Shown here piece by piece: positions 35,339 through 46,726 of a stretch of DNA of 64,000 bases. The stretch covers positions 276,031,871 through 276,095,870 of the forward strand of contig CM061141.1 in NCBI GenBank assembly GCA_030789695.1. Reading direction: 5' to 3'. Position numbers and translations under genes: made by a program. A model generated the notes under the pieces. That model was given only the letters and a program-made list of their open reading frames with translations. It was not told the DNA's origin and did no database searches. Each line of letters starts with the position of its first letter. Within the stretch, counting starts at the first letter, position 1. This DNA comes from Scilla litardierei. Lineage: Eukaryota > Streptophyta > Magnoliopsida > Asparagales > Asparagaceae.

Positions 35339-37072
35339 TCACGAGGAAGTGGCTGGATCTGCAGTCTCCGTGGGTCCAGTCGACGGAGTGGACTCAGGCT
35401 CTGCAGGGAGGAGAGGCGTGTCAACAGACGGCATCGTCGGGGCAGGTGTGGAAACGACGGGCTCAACAGCTGGGGTCTCAACAGGAGTAACAGCAGGGGT
35501 CTCAACAGCAGTGGTCTCAACAGCAGCAGGTGAAATAGGAGCAGGCTCGTCAACAGGGACAGCAGCAGCCTCAGAAGTCTGAACTACTGAAGCAGAAGGC
35601 TCTGGAGCACCGGAAGTGGTGCCAACTCCAGGAGCAGAAGTGGTAGCAGCAGCAGCAGCAGTTGTGGCCTCATCGCCACGAGCCAAGGAAGTGACAAGAT
35701 CGTCAATATCCTCATCGTCCATCTCCTCGGCCTCAGAAACGGAAGGAGGAAGATCAATGCCCATCATCTGAGCCATACGGCAGACGACCTCCTCGGTACG
35801 AGCCAAACGCGACTCGTGCCGACGAAGAAGGCGTACGACATCATCTAATGTGGCAGAAGGAGTGGGGGCAGCAGCAGCTGAGGGAGTGGCCTGAGAAGCA
35901 GATGCGGTCGACCTCTGCACGTGACGAAGCGCCGCTAGAGATTTCTTAACGGCCGTCGCGTTCAGAGGGGGACCTAAGGGACGCTCATCGTCAGGAGGGA
36001 GAGGGACTCGAAAATGACGGAAAACCAGGGTCAACAGACACGGATAAGGGATATGCGCAGATTTATTGGTCTTACGAATACACTCGAAAGAGTCCATCTT
36101 ATCGAGTATAACACGAGCCCAATTAATCTCGCAACCCAAGAAAAGAGCGTAAATCAGCTTCAAAAATGGCTGGGAAGGAAGAGACGATGAGCCGTACTTG
36201 GGAAGCAAGCACGACTTCAGAATGAGATTTAGTACCCAGTCATTTGGCTTGAACGACTTCGAAGGAACTCCAATAAAGGCAGGAGGGATCACATGGAAGA
36301 TATCAGAAAGAACGGACTGATCCAAGGAGGCGATATCATCGACGGAAATGTCAGAAGGAAGGAGACCAGACGACGAACAGCCAAGTATCTCCCCCAAGAT
36401 TTCTGCCGTGAGAACTATATGAGTTCCCAAGACAGTAGTCTCGATGGAGTGACTCGCATCGTACTGGCCTCGGACACGATTGGCATAGAACAATTTTACC
36501 AGGCGAGGATATGGTTTAGGGTTGGCATTAAGATCGTAGCGTAGGTAGTCAAGGAGCCCACTATAGGAGAGGAGGTCAGCTAAGCCAAGGAAATCTGAAA
36601 ACTGAACATAGTGCTCCAATAGCATCGGGCAGTGTTCAATACGGTTGTAGGCCGCGAGACACATAAGGTCGTCGCGACACAACGATATGTCAACACCACC
36701 CGCTGGCATTGGGCCCTTTCCCTTAGGCTGGCGAGTCCTAGGACGAAGTGGAGGAGTGGGTTCCCTATGGCCAGGCTCGTCCTCAGGGATAAACTCAGTA
36801 TCGGAATCAGGAGGAGTCGAGGGTGTGTGGAGTATGGGCTTTCTAGACTTAGATTGTTTTCCAGGTTTGACGGTCGCCGTCCTCTGCTTCTTCAGAGGAG
36901 GCGAAGACGGAGAAGCTTGGGTAGATTTAGCACGGCGCTTGGGCTTAGACGGATTCCTAGGGTTGGAAGGCCCTACAGTCATGGGGGATGCCCCAGAGGA
37001 AGAGATAGGGATCCTCGTCTTTGCCATGATCATGGCACGACGAGAACAATCAAACGATGACGGTAAGATCAA
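35339..37072 (-). CDS. Element E ORF3: nuclear-targeted-looking protein with 'plant transposon protein'-type domain
   Basis: Intact 577-codon ORF downstream of pol, where Sireviruses carry their extra (env-like) ORF. The first ATG is at 37072; an in-frame ATGATCATGGC further in (Met14 and Met16) has the better plant start context. Residues 1-125 are basic and Pro/Ser-rich, with NLS-like clusters (KPKRRAK at 43-49, PLKKQR at 59-64). Residues about 130-385 resemble the 'putative plant transposon protein' family ('LVKLFYANRV', 'HIPYPCLLTLVFRHFRVPLP'). Residues 410-437 could form a coiled coil. From 450 on the chain is Ala/Pro/Thr/Val-rich. I see no signal peptide or membrane segment, so a classical envelope role is unlikely. 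It is the only long undamaged reading frame in E. Confidence 0.8.
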   Translation of the reverse strand: MILPSSFDCSRRAMIMAKTRIPISSSGASPMTVGPSNPRNPSKPKRRAKSTQASPSSPPLKKQRTATVKPGKQSKSRKPILHTPSTPPDSDTEFIPEDEPGHREPTPPLRPRTRQPKGKGPMPAGGVDISLCRDDLMCLAAYNRIEHCPMLLEHYVQFSDFLGLADLLSYSGLLDYLRYDLNANPKPYPRLVKLFYANRVRGQYDASHSIETTVLGTHIVLTAEILGEILGCSSSGLLPSDISVDDIASLDQSVLSDIFHVIPPAFIGVPSKSFKPNDWVLNLILKSCLLPKYGSSSLPSQPFLKLIYALFLGCEINWARVILDKMDSFECIRKTNKSAHIPYPCLLTLVFRHFRVPLPPDDERPLGPPLNATAVKKSLAALRHVQRSTASASQATPSAAAAPTPSATLDDVVRLLRRHESRLARTEEVVCRMAQMMGIDLPPSVSEAEEMDDEDIDDLVTSLARGDEATTAAAAATTSAPGVGTTSGAPEPSASVVQTSEAAAVPVDEPAPISPAAVETTAVETPAVTPVETPAVEPVVSTPAPTMPSVDTPLLPAEPESTPSTGPTETADPATSS

Positions 37073-37328
37073 ATACCCTAGCTCAAACCCTAGAATCCTA
37101 CAACAAACTCGAAATTTATCAAAACCTAGAACTGAATTCGAAACTCTAGAAGAGAAGAAATCAAGCTAGAGCAAACCCTAGAATGGGAATCGAGACCAAG
37201 GAGAGGGGTTATACCTAGGAGGAGGAGGTCGACGGCGGAGATGGCCAGAAAATTGGCCGGAGACGACGGGAAGATGAAAGGGCTCGAGGGGGGTTTTGTG
37301 TTTTTGCGGGCTGGAGAAGAAAACACAC

Positions 37329-37710
37329 CGACTAAAATGAAGATTAGTCGGATAAAAGTTGAGTTAAGTCGGTCTGGAAGCAAAAAGACACGTTTGCCCT
37401 AACCCACTTAGTCGGTCACAGTTCAAGCACTGACCGACTAGATCACGATCTAGTCGGTCGGTCAATGAGCTTGAACCGACTAAGTCGAAACAGAGGCAAA
37501 CATGAAATTTTTAGGGCTAGAGTTAGTCGGTCGCAGTATATTCACTGACCGACTAGTTTTCAATCTAGTCGGTCGGTAAGTGTACTGTGACCGACTAAAG
37601 AAAGAAAATGAAAAGAGTTAGATAAAAGATTGATCTAGTCGGTCTGGGTTCACTAGCTGACCGACTAGATGAGCATCTAGTCGGTTGACTAATGAACTGA
37701 AACCGACTAG
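37329..37710. promoter_or_regulatory. Internal palindromic array upstream of ORF3 (3 cassettes plus degenerate half-sites)
   Basis: Three complete cassettes begin at 37408, 37524 and 37635 with the same 14-8-14 spacing, plus degenerate half-sites at 37329-37375. On the minus strand this lies after pol and some 260 bp upstream of ORF3, outside the LTRs. The following leader (37072-37330 on the minus strand) is CT-rich with possible splice borders, as in a gene 5' UTR. It could be a dedicated promoter for ORF3 (inference). Confidence 0.85.
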
Positions 37711-37952
37711 AAGAGTCCAAAAATTGATAATTGATTTCTCTTCACAAACCACTTGGATGAAACATCTTAACACTCTCATTAGTCATCTAAATTACCCCAT
37801 AAAACGTCGAAATCTTAAATACGACATTCAAATACGAATTCGAGCACAAATTCAAACATATCACATAAAATCCCAAAAATTCAATAAAGCTAGCATGAAC
37901 GAAATATCGCGAAATCGAATAGCATGCAAGACAATTGAATGAAACATGAACC

Positions 37953-40900
37953 CTATATCTCGGATTCACCCATAATCCCCAATTCTCGACGCAACCGCAC
38001 AAAGGAGTCCTCCTTTAGGGGTTTCTTGAAAATATCGGCGATTTACTTTTGGGTTTCAACGTACACTAAAATGATGTCCTTTTTAGCAACATGATCATCT
38101 AAAAAGTGGTGTCGGACATCTATGTGTTTTCATCGGGAATGGTGCACCGGATTCTTTGAAAGATAGATAGCACTTTGGTTATCCACCATGATAGGGCTAG
38201 TATCACAGTGAATACCAAAATCCTTCAAAGTGTGTCTCATCCAAAGAACCTGGGCACAAGCGGCACCAGCGGCAATATATTCCGCCTCGGTGGTTGAAAG
38301 TGATACGGAATTTTGCTTCTTGGAAAACCAAGAGACAAGAGAATTTCCTAGAAAATGGCAAGTGCCACTAGTACTTTTCCTGTCGGATTTGCATCCCGCA
38401 TAATCGGCATCACTATATGAGACTAACTCATATGTGCTAGATTTTGGATAAAGTAATCCAAAATCAAGTGTATAACTTAGATAACGGAAAATACGTTTTA
38501 CCGCTACTAAGTGAGACTCCTTAGGTTGAGACTGATAACGAGCACATATGCATACGGCAAACATAATATCGGGCCTACTTGCGGTAAGATAAAGTAAACT
38601 ACCTATCATACCTCGATATAGACGAATGTCTACATCCTTACCGCCCGTATCCTTGTCAAGATGCGTAGTCGTGCTCATTGGAGTCTTTTTCCCGGAAGCA
38701 CTTTCCATTCCAAATCGCTTAAGTAACTCCACCGTATACTTCGTTTGGTGGATGAAGATTGCATCGTTCAATTGGCAAATTTGGAGACCTAAGAAATATT
38801 TGAGTTCGCCCATGTGGCTCATCTCAAATTGTTCCTTCATAACATTAGAAAAATCTTCGCAAAGAGTGAAGTTAGTAGCACCGAAAATGATATCATCAAC
38901 ATAAATTTGAACTAATAAAATATCATTATTCGCATGCTTAACAAAAAGTGTAGAATCGGCTTCGCCCATTTTAAAATTCAAATCCAAAAGAAAATTCTTT
39001 AGGCGATCATACCAAGCTCGAGGAGCTTGTCTCAAACCATAAAGAGCTTTCTTTAGTTTAAAAACATGATTTGGAAATTTTTCATTTATGAAGCCCGGAG
39101 GTTGAGAAACGTAAACTTTCTCAACAACATCTCCGTTTAAAAATGCACTTTTAACATCCATTTGAAATAACTTAAAATTTTTATGGCATGCATAAGACAA
39201 TAAAAGTCTAATTGATTCTAATCTAGCTACCGGAGCGAAGGATTCTTCGAAATCGATACCTTCCTCTTGGCGATAGCCTTGAGCAACTAACCGAGCTTTG
39301 TTCCGGACGACGACTTGATTTTCGTCGATTTTGTTCTTGAAGATCCACTTTGTCCCTATGACGGTGTGGTTCTTCGATGGCAAAGGAACAAGCTCCCATA
39401 CCTCATTCCTCTCGAATTGAATGAGTTCCTCCTCCATGGCAAGGATCCAAGCACTATCTTCGCACGCTTCAACTATATTCTTTGGCTCTATCGATGAGGC
39501 AAAGGCACAATTGGCGAAGTGGTGGACTTGAGATCTCGTCTTGACACTATCATGAATATTGCCAATGACTTGCTCATGGGGATGGTCGCGAACGGTATGA
39601 AGCCGCTTGGGAATACCTTGATCACTAGGCACATTCTCAACAACTTCATTAGTCGGGTTAGTCTCAATAGAATCAATTGAATCAATAGACTTAGAATTTT
39701 CAAACGAATCACATAAAACATCCATAGAATCATTATCATTTGAAATTCTAGAAGTAGTAAAATTCTCATTAAAAGAGACATGAAGTGATTCCTCGATCGT
39801 AGAGGATCTTTTGTTGTATATCCGGTAGGCTTTGCTACGTGAGGAATACCCAACAAATATCCCCTCATCCGATCTCGGATCAAACTTGTCCAAATTATCA
39901 TATGTGTTTTTAATAAAACATTTTGCGCCGAAAACACGAAAATGTTTAACTTGAGGAAATCTACCAAACAACAATTCATAGCAAGTTTGTTTGGTACCGG
40001 GCCTCAAAAGTATTCTATTAAACACATAACAAGCGGTGTGTACCGCTTCCGCCCAAAATTGTTAACCAAGTTGACTATCTTCGAGCATAGTGCGAGCACA
40101 CTCCACAAGCGTTCTATTCTTCCTCTCAACAACACCATTTTGAGGAGGTGCGCGAGGGAAAGAAAACGTGTGAGTAATTCCAAGATCATCACAAAAATTT
40201 GAGAAAGACTCATTCTCAAATTCACCCCCATGATCACTACGAATAGTGACAATGGTGGTTCCGATGAGATTTTGTACTTTCTTCACAAATATTGTGAAGT
40301 TTTCAAAAGCTTCATTTTTATTACATAAGAAAAATACCCATATAAATCTTGAATAATCATCAACGATGACTAGTCCATATCTTGCATTTCCTAAGGAAGC
40401 AACTCTAGTTGGCCCAAATAAATCTAGATGTAATAGCTCTAGTGGCCGTTTCATAGAAATGCTTTTCTTAGGTTTAAATGAAGATTTAGGAAGTTTGCCA
40501 CGTTGACAAGAATCACAAAAACTTTTCTTTTCAAAAACGAGCTTCGGAAAACCTTTAATGGAATTTAATTTCGAAAGCTTATAAAGTGTTCCAAAGTTCA
40601 CATGTCCAAAGCGTCGATGCCATAAGTGTTGTTCACTTGTGTTAGCAACGAGACATTGTTCATATGACTTAGGAAGATCCAAAATATAAATATCTTTATG
40701 GCGTGTGCCGGAAAATAATAATTTATTATTATCATTTGAAATATGGCACAATCCTTTCGCAAAGCTAACTTTGTAACCTTTGTCACAAAGTTGGCTTATT
40801 GAAATAAGATTATGATTTAAACCATCAACTAGATAAACATCACTAATTAAGGGTTTAGACGGGTTACCCACTTTACCAACACCGACGATGGTTCCGCTCT

Positions 40901-41015
40901 CATTGCCTCCAAATACGACGCGGTTTCCATTTGCAATGGGAACTATTCCAGAGAGCAATTGAGCGTCACCCGTCATGTGTTTTGAACACCCGCTATCGAG
41001 TATCCAATTCCCTTT
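37953..41015 (-). pseudogene. pol: Element E pol: protease, integrase, reverse transcriptase, RNase H
   Basis: Copia order in one continuous frame. Protease: WILDSGCSKHMTGD at the start (about 41010-40965). Integrase: zinc-binding HLWHRRFGH...CDSCQRG, then the DDE core (LHLDLFGP, IRSDHGGEFE, PPQNGVVERK). [25 protein letters not shown] and catalytic YVDDIIFG. RNase [10 protein letters not shown] and STTEAEYIA. In-frame stops at 40062 (in integrase), 38130 and 38043 (in the RNase H tail); the natural end is TAG at 37953. There are no frameshifts, so decay is by point changes only. This copy cannot make full-length enzyme without readthrough; sister copies could serve A and B. Confidence 0.92.
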
Positions 41016-41120
41016 GGAGCTAAATTTAAATTTGATGCTCCTCTTCTTTTTCTTTTCCTTGAGTACCTAAAGATAGAAACTTTCATATCATGGTACCCAA
41101 GGTCATTGGGTCCTCAAAGG

Positions 41121-43358
41121 TTAGACCTTTGGAAGCCAAGTCCAATTGGACTTAGACTTCCCCACATAATTTCTACTACGCACAACATCCGAAAAATAAG
41201 CATTCATATATACTTGTTTTTCTTCCATGCTTGTGTCCTTTGGGCTCCAAATAGTGAAAATTTTGGGAGCCATCATCCTATTGGGTGCATGCATGCGTTG
41301 TTGGTTTCTACGTGATGCATGTCGTGGATAGGCATAAGGAACATGATGGAATGGTGCACGACGAGAATTATTCATATGATGAGGTGGGTAAACATATACA
41401 TGTGTGGGAACACGTGCGTGAGGGTGTCTCACATGGTGTGCACGTGCCCGTGAACGTGTAGCATAGAAATCATCATATGTATGAGACGGTGGAGTAAGAC
41501 GTGTGTTCCTACGTGGCATGGTATTGGTGTACATATAAGCATGCCTCTTCTTTGGAGGTCCACCCAAAGTGGGTTTCTTTCCAAAAGAGGGTGTGGACGA
41601 GGTGGAAGCACCATTGGTAGATAAACTACCAATAGTGTGTTTGCTACCACTCGTAGAGTCACCGGAAGTTGGCCTAACAAAGGTAGTGGCCGCTTTGGAT
41701 GGACATCCCATCGTATACCCCAAACCAATGTGGTGATTGGCCGGAAGTAAGTCACTTAGGATTTTATCCAAATGGTCCTTACCCTTATTGAATTTATTAA
41801 TTCGGCCTAATGTGTTCTCATATTTCTCTTTGAGAGAACGCATAAAAGTATCCAAGTTGGATACTTGCGATGTGAGCACATAAACACGAGATTTGAGATT
41901 CTCGTTCTCAATACTCAAAGTCGAGTTTTGAGAAGTTAAATCCGCTATCTTATGTTCTTCCGGATCATCAATGCTAACATGTTCAAGTTTAGATTTGAGA
42001 TTAATAATCTCATTTCTTAACTCTTCAACAACGGTGTCGTTGTTGGTGATGATAGTCTTAGGCGAGGTTTGAATGCTAGCTAGGTCATCTTTTACTTTAG
42101 TATATCTATTTACTAATTTAATGTATTTAGACCATAAATGAGAGCTAGCATCCCTAAGATCATCCATAGTTAACTCATCGCCTTCGTCGTCGCTATCATC
42201 GGAGGAGGAAGATCCTTGATCATGCTCCTCTCTTGCCATGAAGCACATGTGCGCTTGCTCCACTTTCTCATCGTCCGACTCTCAGCTTGAGGAATCCTCG
42301 GAGTCGGTGAATGTTGCTCCGACAAGTCCCTTTTTGTACCCCTTTTTGTACTTCTTTGAGTTGTCGAACTTCGGCGCCTTCCACTTCTCCTTTTGCTTGT
42401 TTTGAGGACAATCCGCTTTGATGTGTCCTGGCTTATTGCATTTAAAGCACAAAGGTGGAGAGGCGTTAGTAGAAGTAAATTTAGATTTTTGTTTGAAGTT
42501 ACCCTTTTGGAAGAAGCGATTGAACTTCTTTGCCATGAGTGCAATGGATTTCATGTCCATTTCTTCTTCCGAGTCCTCATCATCGGTAGAGGTGGATGAA
42601 GCCGCCTTGAATACAATTGCCTTTTTCTTAGGCACGTCTTGGTTCAAATAGGACTTTATCTTTTCTTGTAACTTCACCTTGCTATCTTTGCGTACCTCGT
42701 ATGACATCAAAGTACCCATCAATTGAACTACGGTATATTTGTTCATGTCATTACCTTCCTCGATGGCGAAGGTACGTTTCTCCCAAGAAGAAGGAAGTCC
42801 TTCGATAAGCTTTGAGCACTTCTCCTTTTGAGTGTAGGACTTGCCGAGGGCCTCTAACTCGTTTATTATGTCAACGAAGCGAGCGTAATATTCTTTCATC
42901 TTCTCGCCCTGTATATGAAACATTTCGTAATCTTTGTTTACGACTACGAGTTTAGAGTCCCTTACCCTACTCGTCTCTTCATGAAGAATGAGGAGGGAGT
43001 TCCAAATTTGATATGCACTCTTACATGTGCATATCTTATTGAAGTCCTCGGGCTCCAATGCGCATTGCAAGGCGTTCATTGCCTTGGCATTGCTTACCTC
43101 CGCGGCGATCTCCGCGGTAGTCCATTTCTCAAAGTCTTCTTCTTCGGGCTCGATGTATTCCTTCATTGTGGTCCTCCATAGAGACGCACTCCGGAGGAAG
43201 GTTTCCATCCGGCATTTCCAGTACCCGTAGTTGGTACCGTTGAAGAATGGAGGCCTCGTAGAGGAATGTCCTTCCATCACCGAAGATGCTCCTTCTCGGT
43301 TCCTGAAGGTGTCATAGTTGGAAGGTGGACGCACGGTCTTGTTGTCGTTGGCAGACAT
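41121..43358 (-). pseudogene. gag: Element E gag (Sirevirus type) with coiled coil and His-rich tail
   Basis: ATG at 43358 (MSANDNK), directly after the primer site. Order: UBN2/DUF4219-like core, CCHC knuckle CFKCNKPGHIKADC, acidic Ser-rich linker, TGA at 42282, then in the same frame an N/L-rich coiled-coil segment and a His/Arg-rich tail ending WTWLPKV. Stop TAA at 41121. Three further stops occur before the protease within about 60 nt that start GTCTAA and end TTTAG; this may be a gag-pol separator or a short intron. B and A encode the same plan. Sirevirus gags are known to be enlarged with a coiled coil. Confidence 0.88.
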
Positions 43359-43368
43359 AGCTAAGTAT

Positions 43369-43383
43369 CTGGCTCTGATACCA
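43369..43383 (-). promoter_or_regulatory. Element E primer binding site (iMet)
   Basis: On the minus strand, TGGTATCAGAGCC starts two bases after the LTR. It is the canonical plant iMet tRNA site. Confidence 0.92.
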
Positions 43384-43385
43384 AA

Positions 43386-45138
43386 TGTAATGCCCTACAA
43401 GCTACTGCACAAGTACTAGAGGGGGGGTGAATAGTACTTTAAAAATAACAAGGAGTATAATTCCAAATTATAGTGCAAACAACTACCAAATCAATTTGCG
43501 GAAGCTTAAATTGAATGACAACAACAAAATTAACAATGCTAACAAAAGATGTTAATGGGTTCGGATCCACCCAAGTCTCCCCGACTTGTTCCCGGTGATC
43601 CTACGTCCCAACCACCCGGATCCCCTCCGGATACTTAGGTTAGAAACCCTAACCCAAGATTTCCACTATGAATATCTTGTGAAAAACCTTCACAAGATCA
43701 AATCATACAACAATGGCAATAGTGAATCCCACAACCCGGGATCACAACCTTCTCTCACAACCGAGAGAATCAACAAGCAATATAAATGAGTTTATATTGA
43801 AATAAGCAAACTTACCACAAAATCCTATACCTTGAGTTTTTCTTACCAAATAGGTGAAAGGAAGGATTTGAGGAAGATGAAGTCACCAAGACCTAGCACC
43901 AAGGAAATGACCAGCAATAGGTGCCTAGGAGAGATTTGGAGACTTGATTCAAGCTAGAGCTTGAAGGGCTCACCAAGAACAAACTTCTCTCAAGATGGAT
44001 TCTAGATCTAGAATGTGAGAGAATGGGTTTCTTGTGAGGAAGAGAGCTTTAGAAATGAGTGAGAATGGCTATCTCTTTCTATCTCAATGAATCTCTTAAT
44101 GGCAGCTCTAACCTAGAGAGAAATGACCTAGGTTCGTATTTATAGGGTCCCATAAAAACAAATTAGGTTAAATCCCAACGGATAGAAATCTGAGGAAACT
44201 AGTCGGTCAAAGAACAACCACTGACCGACTAGTTCATCAACTAGTCGGTCAGTCAAACAGCATGGACCGACTAAGTGAGGAACTGAGAAGAAAAAGAAAT
44301 TCAGACCTAGAAATCTAGTCGGTCCAAGAAGACTTTCTGACCGACTAGTTTCACAACTAGTCGGTCAGTCAGTGAACGTAGACCGACTAAGAGGCATAAT
44401 GAAATAGTCTGAATACAAGTTGACTTAGTCGGTCCAAGAACAAAAGTTGACCGACTAGATTGTCAACTAGTCGGTCACCAAACGTTCTTAGACCGACTAA
44501 CGATAAACAGTAGCTTAGGAGAAATTTAGTATGAACAGTAAGTCACAATTAGTCGGTCAAAGAAGCATCACTGACCGACTAGTTCACAAACTAGTCGGTC
44601 GGTGAGTCAACGTAGACCGACTAACTGTAAACAGTAAAGTCCAAGAAATTAAGGAATCAAACTAGTCGGTCCAAGAAGAGTTGCTGACCGACTAGATCAC
44701 CATCTAGTCGGTCAGTACTTCTTCTTGTACCAACTAACATGCACAAACAAGTCCGAATCGAAGCGTGACGCTTCGAGGAAGTTAGAATGAACTTGTACTA
44801 AGATCCTAGAGCTACGATATGAGCGTTATGGAGTTAGAATCGTAAGATATACTCAAGGCTTAACATTCTATAGATCGAAGCTAAAAGACTATAAATAAAA
44901 CCTTAAAGAACGGTCTTCGAGAGCTTCGATTAATTCTTCATGACTTCCAAAACGGCGCAAGAGCTTCAACGAAGCTTTAGGCATGAATACGTGCTTTGAG
45001 AAGTCTTGAGATGTCGCTTTGAATGTTCTCGTGATTTTTGCGACGATCTCCAATACTGCGCTCACAAATTGTTAGTTCATGAATTATTTATGTTTGCTCA
45101 TCATCCAAAACCAAATCCGGGGAGTCCAATATTCAACA
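43386..45138 (-). repeat. Element E 5' LTR with palindromic array
   Basis: Almost identical to 32611-34364. Array of five cassettes at 44199-44737. High identity suggests E is among the youngest insertions. Confidence 0.93.
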
Positions 45139-45143
45139 GAACT

Positions 45144-45484
45144 TAATTGTTTTGTTTGGACATTACTGAGATTTGGGATTTTATTTACGTATCTCCTTGT
45201 GTTATTATTTTGTTCTGTCGTGGTTACAGAGACCTGCTTATGTTTTATTGACGCTTATAAGGCGTGTAGCTTCACAGCTCCACGCTTGTGCGGACCTTCT
45301 CACGTCTCGCCTCCATTTTAGGGAAGCAGGGCGTGACAGGTTTTGTTGGTGGCCCATGCAGGTCTCTCTTCTGTTACTGTGATTATCGGAACAACGATAA
45401 TAATATTAGAATGTCCAATAAAATAAGTTCGACATCCGAGTCGTAAGCTATGAGTCTAATCTGGTTTGTTTTCTGTGTCGCTAG
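45144..45484 (+). repeat. Element D 5' LTR end and leader to gag
   Basis: 45144-45338 completes the D LTR, ending GGGCGTGACA. The 20-mer GTTGGTGGCCCATGCAGGTC follows at 45345-45364, as after the F LTR and in near-identical form after the C LTR; it is not the iMet sequence. The leader runs to the gag ATG and ends 'gtgtcgctag', which could be a splice acceptor. Confidence 0.75.
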
Positions 45485-46616
45485 ATGGCAGGAAGGCGAT
45501 TTACCCGTGGTGGTGGTAGCGGTGCGCCCCCTCATGACGAGGAGCCTGAGCGGGAACCCACCAATGGGGAGATGATGCGGATGATGCTTCAGATGATGCA
45601 GGTGCAACAGGGCGTGCTCCTGCAAGTCCAGAATGCTCCAGTTGTTAGGGGTGCTCGGGCAATCCAGGATGCCCCTCGCTCCGAGCCGGGAGCGAAGAAA
45701 TTTCGGGAGCTGGGTCCCGCTTATTTTGATGGGTCTGAGGGTCCTCTGGCTACCGATGCGTGGATTCGGAACATTGAAGATAATTTGAATATGGCGAAGA
45801 TCAGCCCGGCTGAATGGGTTGATCTGGCGAAGAGGCAACTCAAGGATAACGCTCGGAACTGGTGGGATGCGGAAGAGAAGATGTTGGTGGAGCCGATAGC
45901 TTGGGCTACCTTTAAGTCCAGGTTTGATGAGGAGTTCTTTCCGAAGGCTGCTAGGAAGGAGATGCTGCACCGCTTTATTGAGCTGAAGCAAGGGAGCTCG
46001 TCGGTGGACCAGTACCACCAAGAGTTCACTAGGCTGAGTCGGTTCGCACCGAAGATGGTGCAGGATGCTGATGAGAGGGCTCAGAGGTTCCTGCAGGGAC
46101 TTGCTTTGGAGCTTTAGAGTTTTGTGTCTTCCTCTGATCTGGACTCTTATCAAAAGGTTCTGGTGGCGGTGAGGAGGCAGGAGTTGAACCTGAGCCAGAG
46201 GAGAGGACATGTTTCTGGTACTGGGAAGAGGCCTATGGAGCAGGCCAGAGCGGTGGTTAGGCCTGGTTTCAAGCCTAATCATCCGGTGCAGTTCAAGAGG
46301 GCAGGAGGGCCTAATCAGAAGACTTGCCATTTCTGCGGCAAGCCTGGCCACATCAAGGATCAGTGTAGGAAATTTCTGGGCCAGTGCTTAGTTTGTGGTG
46401 ATGCTTCTTATATCGCGAAGGATTGTCGGCATGCGAACCAGTTGCGGAGGGCGCCTGTTGCAGCACAGCCGTTGCAGCAGAGAGCGCCTGTTCCTGCTGG
46501 ATGTGGAGCAGCTCTTGCTCCACAGAGGCAGGCTTTTCAGCAGGCTTTTCTACCGAGGAGGCAGGCTTTTCTGATGACTGATGTGGAGAACGGGGCTGTG
46601 GATGAGGTTATATCAG
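45485..46616 (+). pseudogene. gag: Element D gag with two zinc knuckles
   Basis: ATGGCAGG start. Retrotransposon gag core (YFDGSEGPLATDAWI, WWDAEEK, FDEEFFP) typical of Del/Tekay chromoviruses. A TAG at 46115-46117 interrupts the frame, which continues unchanged to two CCHC-type knuckles: CHFCGKPGHIKDQC, then CLVCGDASYIAKDC in which histidine is replaced by tyrosine. The reading frame then runs into a GT donor at 46617. The stop fits CAG-to-TAG decay (inference). Confidence 0.88.
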
Positions 46617-46726
46617 GTAACTCTCCTTCTAGTCGTTCCTTTCTTAATTGGATTTGTTTGATTATGTTTGGTTGCTTGCACATGATTGTTTGCTAGCCTA
46701 GGACTTGATTGTTAGACTGTTTGTAG
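46617..46726 (+). other. Candidate intron 1 in element D, between gag knuckles and protease
   Basis: 110 nt, TATCAG|GTAACTCTCC to GACTGTTTGTAG|GTGTG, with T-rich interior and in-frame stops. Removing it joins ...VISG to VILVCTF...LFDSGAS in frame, exactly the layout of uninterrupted chromovirus proteases. Without splicing the frame is lost. Confidence 0.7.

Larger units (their letters stand above)
32611..45138 (-). mobile_element. Element E: Sirevirus copia with gag-pol and ORF3, minus strand
   Basis: LTRs 32611-34364 and 43386-45138 are near-identical at about 1,753 bp; TSD gaact at 32606-32610 and 45139-45143. On the minus strand: 5' LTR, iMet site, gag-pol in one frame (43358 to 37953), a palindromic array (37329-37710), ORF3 (37072-35339), a purine motif zone and 3' LTR. 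It is the only Sirevirus here with pol. Nonsense codons but no frameshift interrupt gag-pol. Confidence 0.93.

Noticed and set aside
35166..35582. Plus-strand ORFs opposite ORF3
   Set aside because: Antisense shadows of the Ala/Pro/Thr-rich tail of ORF3.
37126..37383. Minus-strand 85-codon ORF just upstream of ORF3 as a separate gene
   Set aside because: It lies in the leader between the internal array and ORF3; CT-rich composition explains the open frame. It could be an upstream ORF, but nothing supports a product.
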